In this document: positions 56,957 through 64,000 of the stretch, one piece after another | How positions within the stretch are numbered: position 1 is the stretch's first letter | How the letters are laid out: the number at the start of each line of letters is the position of its first letter | Source of the DNA: Halopseudomonas xiamenensis | GTDB taxonomy: Bacteria; Pseudomonadota; Gammaproteobacteria; Pseudomonadales; Pseudomonadaceae | Length of the DNA stretch: 64,000 nt | Direction of reading: 5' to 3' | Assembly (NCBI RefSeq): GCF_014219065.1 | Contig: NZ_JACLGO010000006.1 | Location: 62,001-126,000 of the forward strand | The notes under the pieces: generated by a model | The model's database searches: none | What the model was told of the DNA's origin: nothing | The model's input: only the letters and a program-made list of their open reading frames with translations | Made by a program: the position numbers and the translations under genes

Positions 56957-58174
56957 TCAGCCGCGAGCGGCATCCAGTCCGCGCTGCAGATCGGCACGCA
57001 GGTCGGCGACCTCCTCCAGACCGACCGCCAGGCGAATCAGCCCTTCGCGAATGCCCGCCGCTTCTCGGGTTTCCGCGCTCAGGCGGCCATGGGTGGTACT
57101 GGCCGGGTGCGTGATGGTGCTCTTGGCGTCACCCAGGTTGGCGGTGATGGAGAGCAGGCGGGTGGCATCGATGAAACGCCATGCTGCCTCACGACCACCA
57201 GCCACCTCGAAACTGACCACCGCACCAAAGGCCGACTGCTGCGCCTTCGCCAGCTCGTGCTGCGGGTGGCTGGGCAAGCCGGCGTAGTAGACCCGCTCGA
57301 CCTGCGGCTGCTGTTCCAGCCATTCGGCCAATTGCAGCGCTGCCGCACAGTGCGCCGCCATGCGCAGGCGCAACGTCTCCAGCCCCTTGAGGAATACCCA
57401 GGCGTTGAATGGACTCAGACTCGGCCCGGCGGTACGCAGGAAGCCAACCACCTCCTGCATGTGTTCCTTGCGGCCAGCCACCACCCCACCCAGGCAACGG
57501 CCCTGGCCGTCGATGTACTTGGTGGCCGAGTGGATGACGATATCCGCTCCCAGGTCCAGCGGCTTCTGCAGCGCCGGGGTACAGAAACAGTTATCCACCG
57601 CCAGCAGCGCGCCCTGCTCCCGGGCCACAGCGGCCAGGCCGCGGATATCCACCAGTTCGGCCAGCGGGTTGGAAGGCGACTCGACGAAGAACAGCCGGGT
57701 GTTCGGCTTGCAGGCCGCTCGCCACTGCTCCAGGTCGGCCAGGGTGACATAGTCCACCTCGACCCCGAAGCGCTGGAAGTACTTGTCGAACAGGCTGACC
57801 GTAGCGCCGAATACGCTGCGCGATACCAGGATGTGATCCCCGGCGCTGCACAGGCTCATCACCGTGGCCAGGATGGCCGCCATGCCGGACGCCGTGGCCA
57901 CCGCCTGCTCGGCATTCTCCAGGGCAGCAATACGCTGCTCGAAGGTACGCACGGTCGGGTTCATATAGCGGGAATAGACATTGCCGGCGCGCTCGCCAGC
58001 AAAGCAGGCGGCGGCATCGCCGGCACTGCGGAATACGTAGCTGGAGGTGAGGAACAGCGCTTCGCCGTGCTCGCCCTCAGGTCCGCGCTGCTGGCCGGCA
58101 CGTACCGCCAGGGTATCGAATCCCGCCTCGTCCAGATCGCTGTCCAGCCGCCCCGCTTGCCATTCGGATGTCAT
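56957..58174 (-). CDS. metZ: O-succinylhomoserine sulfhydrylase
   Basis: PLP enzyme that makes homocysteine from O-succinylhomoserine and sulfide in direct-sulfhydrylation methionine synthesis. 405 residues. The PLP lysine is Lys219 in HSATKYIDGQG; YSRYMNPTVRTFEQRIAALE and PLAELVDIRGLAAVA are typical of the Cys/Met metabolism family. ATG 58174 has GGGAGG five bases upstream. Downstream of purF by 19 bp, the conserved purF-metZ order of Pseudomonas. Confidence 0.94.
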   Translation of the reverse strand: MTSEWQAGRLDSDLDEAGFDTLAVRAGQQRGPEGEHGEALFLTSSYVFRSAGDAAACFAGERAGNVYSRYMNPTVRTFEQRIAALENAEQAVATASGMAAILATVMSLCSAGDHILVSRSVFGATVSLFDKYFQRFGVEVDYVTLADLEQWRAACKPNTRLFFVESPSNPLAELVDIRGLAAVAREQGALLAVDNCFCTPALQKPLDLGADIVIHSATKYIDGQGRCLGGVVAGRKEHMQEVVGFLRTAGPSLSPFNAWVFLKGLETLRLRMAAHCAAALQLAEWLEQQPQVERVYYAGLPSHPQHELAKAQQSAFGAVVSFEVAGGREAAWRFIDATRLLSITANLGDAKSTITHPASTTHGRLSAETREAAGIREGLIRLAVGLEEVADLRADLQRGLDAARG

Positions 58175-58193
58175 GTGCGCCTCCCCGGGCCAA

Positions 58194-59699
58194 TCAGTTG
58201 TTGTGCAGGCCGATGACCGCGTTGTCGACATTGGTCAGCGCCTTGGCTGCGTCGTTGCGCGATTGCTCGATCCGGCCCAGGTACGCCTCGTTGATATCAC
58301 CGGTCACGTACTCGCCGTCGAAGACCGAGCAGTCGAATTCGGAGATCGCCGGGTTGCCCTCGCGTACCGCCTCGACCAGGTCATCCAGATCCTGGTAGAT
58401 CAGCCAGTCGGCACCGATCAGCTCGGCCACCTCATCGGTGCTGCGGTTATGCGCGATCAACTCGTGGGCCGAGGGCATGTCGATGCCATAGACGTTGGGG
58501 TAGCGAACCGCTGGCGCCGCCGAGCAGAAATAGACATTCTTCGCTCCGGCCTCGCGGGCCATCTGGATGATCTGCCGGCAGGTGGTGCCGCGCACGATCG
58601 AGTCATCTACCAGCAGCACGTTCTTGCCGCGGAACTCCAGTTCGATGGCATTGAGCTTCTGGCGCACCGACTTCTTGCGTGCGGCCTGGCCGGGCATGAT
58701 GAAGGTACGGCCGATGTAGCGATTCTTGACGAAGCCCTCGCGGAACTTCACGCCCAGTCGGTTGGCCAGCTCGACCGCCGAGGTACGGCTGGTATCCGGA
58801 ATCGGAATGACCACGTCGATGCCATGCTCGGGGCGCTCACGCAGGATCTTCTCCGCCAGCTTCTCGCCCATGCGCAGGCGCGCCTTGTACACCAGGATGC
58901 CATCAATCATGGAATCCGGGCGCGCCAGGTAGACGTGCTCGAAAATGCATGGTGCGTACTTGGGATTGTCGGCGCACTGGCGGGTGAAGAGTTCGCCGTC
59001 CACGGTGATGAACACCGCTTCGCCGGGGGCCAGGTCGCGGATGGTCTCGAACCCCAGCACGTCCAGCGCGACGCTTTCCGAGGCGATCATGTACTCGACG
59101 CCACTCTCGGTGTCACGCTTGCCATAGACGATCGGGCGGATGCCGTTGGGATCGCGGAAACCGACGATGCCATGGCCGGTGACCATGGCCAGTGCCGCAT
59201 AGCCGCCACGGCAGCGCTTGTGCACCGCGCGTACGGCCTTGAAGATGTCTTCCTCGGTTGGCTTGAGCTTGCCTTCGCCGGCCAGCTCATGGGCGAATAC
59301 GTTGAGCAGCACTTCCGAATCGGAGTTGGTGTTGATGTGACGCAGGTCCGACTCGTAGATCTCCTTGGACAGTTGCTCGACATTGGTCAGGTTGCCGTTG
59401 TGCGCAAGAGTGATGCCGTAGGGCGAGTTCACATAGAAGGGCTGTGCTTCGGCCGAGGTCGACGAGCCGGCGGTCGGGTAGCGAACGTGGCCCAGGCCCA
59501 TGTTGCCAACCAGCCGCTGCATATGGCGCTGATGAAAGACATCCCGCACCAGGCCATTGTCCTTGCGCAGAAACAGACGGTCATTATCGCAGGTCACGAT
59601 GCCGGCGGCGTCCTGGCCGCGATGCTGCAGGACGGTCAAGGCATCATAGAGCGCCTGATTGACGTTCGACTTGCCTACTATGCCAACAATGCCACACAT
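58194..59699 (-). CDS. purF: Amidophosphoribosyltransferase
   Basis: First committed step of purine synthesis: transfers the glutamine amide to PRPP. 501 residues. The N-terminal nucleophile Cys2 (MCGIVGIVG, cysteine exposed after Met removal) starts the glutaminase domain ([20 protein letters not shown]); the PRPP-binding motif [13 protein letters not shown] is near residue 362. Usual length. It lies 59 bp after cvpA on the same strand. Confidence 0.97.
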   Translation of the reverse strand: MCGIVGIVGKSNVNQALYDALTVLQHRGQDAAGIVTCDNDRLFLRKDNGLVRDVFHQRHMQRLVGNMGLGHVRYPTAGSSTSAEAQPFYVNSPYGITLAHNGNLTNVEQLSKEIYESDLRHINTNSDSEVLLNVFAHELAGEGKLKPTEEDIFKAVRAVHKRCRGGYAALAMVTGHGIVGFRDPNGIRPIVYGKRDTESGVEYMIASESVALDVLGFETIRDLAPGEAVFITVDGELFTRQCADNPKYAPCIFEHVYLARPDSMIDGILVYKARLRMGEKLAEKILRERPEHGIDVVIPIPDTSRTSAVELANRLGVKFREGFVKNRYIGRTFIMPGQAARKKSVRQKLNAIELEFRGKNVLLVDDSIVRGTTCRQIIQMAREAGAKNVYFCSAAPAVRYPNVYGIDMPSAHELIAHNRSTDEVAELIGADWLIYQDLDDLVEAVREGNPAISEFDCSVFDGEYVTGDINEAYLGRIEQSRNDAAKALTNVDNAVIGLHNN

Positions 59700-59758
59700 G
59701 GCTAATCACCTTCTTTCGTTGAAATGGAAAACACCGGCAGCGGTGGAACGCACCGGCA

Positions 59759-60241
59759 TCAGCGACCGAAGAGCCCGAGAATGAGATTCTTTGACCAATC
59801 CGCCACAAGGAGAAAATGAGGAATAAGCGTCGATTCGCGCCACCAGGTGTCTGCCTCCACCGGAGCCAGGCTCAGCAGGCCGACGGCCACGACCACCAGC
59901 AGCGCACCACGCGCCGCACCGAAAACCATACCCAGAAAACGGTCGGTACCGGTCAGCCCGGTCACCAGGACCAGTTGCCCGATCAGATAGTTGATCAGAC
60001 CACCGAGAATCAGGGTCAGCACAAACAGAATGGCGCAAGCCGTAATGACACGAATGGATGGTGTGTCGATGTAGTCGACCAGCAGATCCGCCAGCGCGCC
60101 ACCGAACAGCCAGGCCACCAGCCCGGCGATAACCCAGGTCAGCAGCGACAGCGCTTCCTTGACAAAGCCCCGGGTCAGACTGATCAGAGCGGAGACGGCA
60201 ATTACAGCGATTATCGCCCAGTCAACGCCGGCTAGTGTCAC
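59759..60241 (-). CDS. cvpA: CvpA-family membrane protein
   Basis: A 160-residue inner-membrane protein with four hydrophobic segments, needed for colicin V production in E. coli and for envelope stress tolerance elsewhere. DWAIIAVIAVSALISLTRGFVKEALSLL near the start and GLTGTDRFLGMVFGAARGALLVV are conserved. The start is GTG 60241; the ribosome binding site is weak. Conserved cvpA-purF order. Confidence 0.93.
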   Translation of the reverse strand: MTLAGVDWAIIAVIAVSALISLTRGFVKEALSLLTWVIAGLVAWLFGGALADLLVDYIDTPSIRVITACAILFVLTLILGGLINYLIGQLVLVTGLTGTDRFLGMVFGAARGALLVVVAVGLLSLAPVEADTWWRESTLIPHFLLVADWSKNLILGLFGR

Positions 60242-60335
60242 GGTCAGGCACCCAATAACGAAAAGCGTATTCTACCAGAGGCAAGTACCACATCGAAACA
60301 GGCAATCTGCGCTAATGGCATCCATGCCGTATAGC

Positions 60336-60926
60336 TCAACGCGCCCCGGTACTGTCGTCATGGGCCACCACCAGCCCCTTGCTCTTGTGCCGCCGTTCCA
60401 GCTCGTCACGCACCCGGGTAGCGCCATCGCGGTTGGCCAGGGGGCCGACATAGACGCGCACTATGGTCTTGCCGCCCGACTGCGCCGAGCGTGTATAGGC
60501 GTTGTAGCCCTGGTCTGCCAGAGTCTTGCGGAAGCTCTCGGCATTCTCGGTACTGGAGAAGCTGGCCAGTTGGATCACCCAGCCGCCGGTCGCGGGCGCC
60601 GGCTCGCTGGTCGTCGGTGCCGGCTCGGCTGCCGGCGGCCTGGTGACAGGCTCGCTGGCCGGTGGCGCAACGGGTGCGCTGACCACGGCCGGGGGCACAT
60701 CGTCCTCCACCGCGGGCGGCGGAATCTCCGGCACCACTGCCGGCTCGGGAAGCGTCGGCGGCAGCGCCGCGACAATCTCACCCTCGGACGGCACCGGCAT
60801 GGCGGGCACCTCCACTTCGACCTGTACGGTCTCGTCCTGTCCGGATAGCAGCATCGGCAGGAATATCACCGCCGCCACCACCAGCACCAAGGCACCAATG
60901 ATGCGCTGCTTGAGGCCTTCGTCCAT
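60336..60926 (-). CDS. SPOR-domain division protein (DedD-like)
   Basis: A 196-residue protein with a short cytoplasmic start, one membrane segment (IIGALVLVVAAVIFLPMLL, about 8-26), a long periplasmic linker rich in proline, alanine and glutamate, and a C-terminal SPOR domain (WVIQLASFSSTENAESFRKTLADQG to end), which binds denuded septal peptidoglycan. Its position after folC fits DedD. Two ATG codons overlap the folC stop; the second (60926) has better spacing to GGAGA. Confidence 0.9.
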   Translation of the reverse strand: MDEGLKQRIIGALVLVVAAVIFLPMLLSGQDETVQVEVEVPAMPVPSEGEIVAALPPTLPEPAVVPEIPPPAVEDDVPPAVVSAPVAPPASEPVTRPPAAEPAPTTSEPAPATGGWVIQLASFSSTENAESFRKTLADQGYNAYTRSAQSGGKTIVRVYVGPLANRDGATRVRDELERRHKSKGLVVAHDDSTGAR

Positions 60927-62206
60927 CATTTGTCTCCGCTGGTTTGAGCATTCAGCCAGAGTATGGCCTCAGAGACACAGAAAAACGACCCGAAAATAAC
61001 GATTTCCGCGTCACCGGGAGTATCATCCAGCTGCTGAGCGATAGCCTCACCTATGGAGCTGCAGGCACGGGCCTGCTCACCAGCGGCGCCCAGCTCCCGG
61101 GCAAGGGACTCGGCATCGCGGCTGCGCGGGCTCGGCAGCGGTGCTACCGCCCAGGACTGGAAATGGCCCTGCAGCGGCTGCACGATACCCGGCAGATCCT
61201 TGTCCGACAGCAGGCCGAATACCGCATGCCGGCGACCCGGCTCGGCCTGCAGGTGCGCGGCCAGAAAGGCTGCCGCCTGCGGATTGTGCCCGACATCCAG
61301 CAGCAGCCTGCGCGCCTGCCCCTTCCACTGCACCAGCCGCTGGTCCAGGCGCCCCGGCACGAACGCGGCCACCAGGGCAGTGCGGATCTGATCATCGGGC
61401 ATGTCCAGGCCAGCTGCCCAGAATGCCTGCAGCGCCGAACACAGGTTGTCCCGCGGCAAACGCACCGGCGGCAACTCGATGTCCCGACGCTGGCGACCAT
61501 CGTTGCCGAACAATCGCCATGCGCCCTGTGCAGCCGGTTGCCAAGCATAGTCCCGGCCGCGCTGCAGCATGCCGACCTCGAGCCGCCGTACCTGCCCGAC
61601 AAAGCGTGGTGGCAGATCGGTTTCCGAGCATACCAGCGGGCGCCCGTGGCGCAGGATGCCAGCCTTCTCGTAGCCCACCGAGTCGCGTGAATCACCCAGG
61701 TAATCGCTGTGGTCCAGGCCAATGCTGGTGACCACCGCCACATCGGCGTCGACGATATTCACCGCGTCCAGGCGTCCACCCAGCCCAACCTCCAGCACCA
61801 CCGCATCCAGTCCGGCACGCTGGAACAGCCATAAGGCGGCCAGCGTACCGAACTCGAAGTAGGTCAGGGAAATCTCCGCCCGGGCCTGATCTATGGCGGC
61901 GAACGCCTGGCACAGGTCAGCATCGCTGACCGGCTGGCCATCGATGGTGACGCGTTCGTTGTAGTGCACCAGGTGCGGTGAAGAGTAACAGCCGCTGCGC
62001 CGCCCGGACTGGCGCAGCAGGCTGTCCAGGGCGGCGCAGGTCGAACCCTTGCCATTGGTTCCGGTGACGGTGAAAACCAGCGGCGCGGGCGTGGTGATGG
62101 CCAGGCGCGAAGCCACTTCGGCGACCCGCCCCAGGCCCATGTCGATTTCCGCCGGATGCAGCCCTTCGAGCAGCCGCAACCAGGCGGCCAGGTCCAGGTC
62201 ACGCAT
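60926..62206 (-). CDS. folC: Bifunctional dihydrofolate/folylpolyglutamate synthase
   Basis: Adds glutamate to dihydropteroate and then to folates. 426 residues. The P-loop TGTNGKGSTCAALDSLL begins near residue 48, LTYFEFGTLAALWLF and EVGLGGRLDAVN near 120-150 and LLDVGHNPQAAAFLA near 300 are family motifs. It overlaps the accD stop by one base (TGATG) and the SPOR gene start by three, so accD-folC-SPOR is tightly coupled. Confidence 0.95.
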   Translation of the reverse strand: MRDLDLAAWLRLLEGLHPAEIDMGLGRVAEVASRLAITTPAPLVFTVTGTNGKGSTCAALDSLLRQSGRRSGCYSSPHLVHYNERVTIDGQPVSDADLCQAFAAIDQARAEISLTYFEFGTLAALWLFQRAGLDAVVLEVGLGGRLDAVNIVDADVAVVTSIGLDHSDYLGDSRDSVGYEKAGILRHGRPLVCSETDLPPRFVGQVRRLEVGMLQRGRDYAWQPAAQGAWRLFGNDGRQRRDIELPPVRLPRDNLCSALQAFWAAGLDMPDDQIRTALVAAFVPGRLDQRLVQWKGQARRLLLDVGHNPQAAAFLAAHLQAEPGRRHAVFGLLSDKDLPGIVQPLQGHFQSWAVAPLPSPRSRDAESLARELGAAGEQARACSSIGEAIAQQLDDTPGDAEIVIFGSFFCVSEAILWLNAQTSGDK

Positions 62207-63132
62207 CAGGGCTGGCCAGCCAGTTCCTCGGCTGCGCCCGGCACATCCAGGTCACCCATGTCGCTGACAACCGGCGACGGCTGGCTGGTCAGCATGGCCA
62301 GGATAGAGGCCAGACGGTCACGCATTTCCGCGCGCGGAATGATCATGTCCAGGGCGCCGTGCTCCAGCAGGAACTCACTGCGCTGGAAACCGGCCGGCAG
62401 CTTCTCACGCACGGTCTGCTCGATCACCCGCGGGCCGGCGAAACCGATCAGCGCATTGGGCTCGGCCACGTTGAGATCACCCAGCATCGCCAGACTGGCC
62501 GAGACACCACCGTATACCGGATCGGTCATCACCGAGATGAAAGGGATGCCCTCTTCCTTCAGGCGTGCCAGCACCGCACTGGTCTTGGCCATCTGCATCA
62601 GCGAGAACAGCGCTTCCTGCATGCGTGCACCACCGGACGCGGGAAAGCACACATAGGGAATGCGCTCGCGCAGGGCAACTTCGGCGCCGCGCACGAAGCG
62701 CGCACCCACCACACTGCCCATGGAGCCGCCCATGAAGTTGAACTCGAAGGCACTGGCCACCAGCGGCATACCCTTGAGATAGCCCTGCATCACTACCAGC
62801 GCATCCTTCTCACCGGTTTCCTTCTGTGCCGCAGTCAGGCGATCCTTGTATTTCTTGGTGTCGCGGAACTTGAGCTTGTCGACCGGCTCCAGTTCAGCGG
62901 CGATCTCGCTGCGGCCATCGGCGTCCAGGAAGATGTCCAGGCGACGGCGCGCATTGATGCGCAGGTGATGGCTGCATTTGGGGCAGACATCCAGATTTTT
63001 TTCCAACTCGGGACGGTACAGCACCGCGTCGCAGGAGGGGCACTTGCGCCACAATCCTTCGGGTACACTGCTCTTCTGCGCCTCGGAACGCACGATGGAA
63101 GGAATCAGTTTATCCACCAGCCAGTTGCTCAT
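62206..63132 (-). CDS. accD: Acetyl-CoA carboxylase carboxyltransferase subunit beta
   Basis: Part of acetyl-CoA carboxylase, first step in fatty-acid synthesis; works with AccA. 308 residues. The four-cysteine zinc ribbon is at residues 31, 34, 50 and 53 (CPSC and CPKC), followed by the carboxyltransferase core ([41 protein letters not shown]). ATG 63132 has AAGGA six bases upstream; a TTG two codons earlier is less likely. Confidence 0.97.
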   Translation of the reverse strand: MSNWLVDKLIPSIVRSEAQKSSVPEGLWRKCPSCDAVLYRPELEKNLDVCPKCSHHLRINARRRLDIFLDADGRSEIAAELEPVDKLKFRDTKKYKDRLTAAQKETGEKDALVVMQGYLKGMPLVASAFEFNFMGGSMGSVVGARFVRGAEVALRERIPYVCFPASGGARMQEALFSLMQMAKTSAVLARLKEEGIPFISVMTDPVYGGVSASLAMLGDLNVAEPNALIGFAGPRVIEQTVREKLPAGFQRSEFLLEHGALDMIIPRAEMRDRLASILAMLTSQPSPVVSDMGDLDVPGAAEELAGQP

Positions 63133-63178
63133 TGCCAATCCTTATCTGTTGTCTGCTTTGACCAATATGTCCGATCGC

Positions 63179-63982
63179 TCAGCGATCCATGGCTGCCCGC
63201 ATATCGCGAATGACCGCGGTGATGCCGGCACGGGCCTGTTCGAGATCACCGACATTGGCGGCAATCTGGTTGACCAGCACGGAGCCGACCACCACTCCAT
63301 CGGCCACGCCGGCAATCGCAGCGGCAGAGGCGCCATCACGAATCCCGAAACCGACACCGATCGGCAGATCGGTGACGCTGCGCAGCTGTTCCAGTTTTTC
63401 TGCTACCTCGGTGACGTTCAGAGCAGCCGATCCGGTCACACCTTTCAATGAAACATAGTAGACATAGCCACTGGCATGCTCACAGATTCTGCGCGCACGC
63501 TCCAGGGTAGTGGTCGGTGCCAGCAGGAAGATGCAGTCAAGGCCGTGCCGGCGGAACAGCGGAGCCACCTGCTCGGCCTCTTCCGGCGGCAGGTCCACGG
63601 TCAGCACGCCGTCGACACCGGCCTGCGCCGCCTGCTCGGCGAATACCTCGTAGCCCATCTTCTCGATCGGGTTCAGATAGCCCATCAGCACCACCGGGGT
63701 GGTCTGGTTGGTGGTGCGGAACGCGCGCACCATATCCAGCACATCGCGCAGGCTGACGTTGTGCGCCAGGGCCCGTTCCATCGCCAGCTGGATCACCGGG
63801 CCGTCGGCCATCGGATCGGAAAACGGCACACCCAGCTCGATCACATCGACACCGGCCTCGACCAGCTCGTGCATCAACGGCAGCATCATCTCCGGGCTCG
63901 GGTCACCGGCGGTGACATAGGGAATCAATGCCTTGCGGCCTTCGGCACGCAGCGCGGCGAAACATTGTTCAATTCGGCTCAT
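63179..63982 (-). CDS. trpA: Tryptophan synthase alpha subunit
   Basis: Cleaves indole-3-glycerol phosphate and channels indole to TrpB. 267 residues. Catalytic Glu49 and Asp60 are in [15 protein letters not shown]; the phosphate site [12 protein letters not shown] and GVVVGSVLV near the C terminus are present. AAAGGATC lies just before the ATG. In P. aeruginosa the gene upstream of accD is trpF and trpBA lie elsewhere; here trpA adjoins accD, as in some other gammaproteobacteria with trpFBA-accD-folC. trpB is probably just beyond the window. Confidence 0.96.
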   Translation of the reverse strand: MSRIEQCFAALRAEGRKALIPYVTAGDPSPEMMLPLMHELVEAGVDVIELGVPFSDPMADGPVIQLAMERALAHNVSLRDVLDMVRAFRTTNQTTPVVLMGYLNPIEKMGYEVFAEQAAQAGVDGVLTVDLPPEEAEQVAPLFRRHGLDCIFLLAPTTTLERARRICEHASGYVYYVSLKGVTGSAALNVTEVAEKLEQLRSVTDLPIGVGFGIRDGASAAAIAGVADGVVVGSVLVNQIAANVGDLEQARAGITAVIRDMRAAMDR

Positions 63983-64000
63983 GTCTGATCCTTTAAATGC

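Overview
This window looks like a chromosomal stretch of a Pseudomonas-type gammaproteobacterium, GC-rich (about 60% by eye). The gene order comEC / DUF2062 / lol genes / PilZ / sthA / nqrM-apbE-nqrFEDCBA / gap / mfd / nagZ / psrA / lexA-sulA / topA follows the Pseudomonas aeruginosa order as I remember it. The proteins also read as Pseudomonadaceae orthologues. Departures from that order (no second lol permease, a different set of genes after topA, trpA beside accD) suggest a relative such as Halopseudomonas rather than P. aeruginosa itself. No tRNA, rRNA, CRISPR array, insertion sequence or prophage was seen.

Layout. 1-7.2 kb: exbB (cut by the window edge), comEC, a DUF2062 membrane protein, lolD with a single Lol permease, then a PilZ protein, a small secreted protein and a glycerophosphodiesterase. 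7.2-15.8 kb: one long minus-strand cluster, nqrABCDEF-apbE-nqrM-sthA, which builds the sodium-pumping NADH dehydrogenase, attaches its FMN and balances NADH with NADPH. 16-30 kb: gap, terC, mfd, nagZ, an L,D-transpeptidase, psrA with its operator, lexA-sulA with two SOS boxes, topA and small conserved genes. 30-43 kb: a MoxR/VWA pair, an AsmA-like (DUF748) protein, cysK, aceK, a cold-shock gene, a TetR regulator, oligopeptidase B and a Lon-family protease. 43-54 kb: a short FimV-like protein, cmoAB (tRNA wobble-uridine modification), a thioesterase, ycjX-ycjF with an unknown third gene, a TM2 protein, ycgL-rnd, a chemoreceptor and comEA. 55-57 kb: a receiver-CheC response regulator next to a PAS-GGDEF diguanylate cyclase. 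57-64 kb: the minus-strand chain trpA-accD-folC-SPOR-cvpA-purF-metZ.

The most unusual signal is not a gene. Four intergenic copies (near 3.4, 22.5, 30.05 and 30.2 kb) of an approximately 90-115 bp element share one architecture: a long outer stem, a 9-bp inner hairpin with a GGGA or TGGA loop, and a nearly invariant single-stranded arm. The stem sequences differ between copies but stay paired, so the element looks selected for structure. Other non-coding signals are a leader that can bury the terC ribosome binding site in an 11-bp helix, a 28-bp perfect inverted repeat that supplies the tail of a neighbouring gene, and a G-rich hairpin repeat between moxR and its VWA partner. The single Lol permease has mixed LolC and LolE features, suggesting a LolDF-type system.
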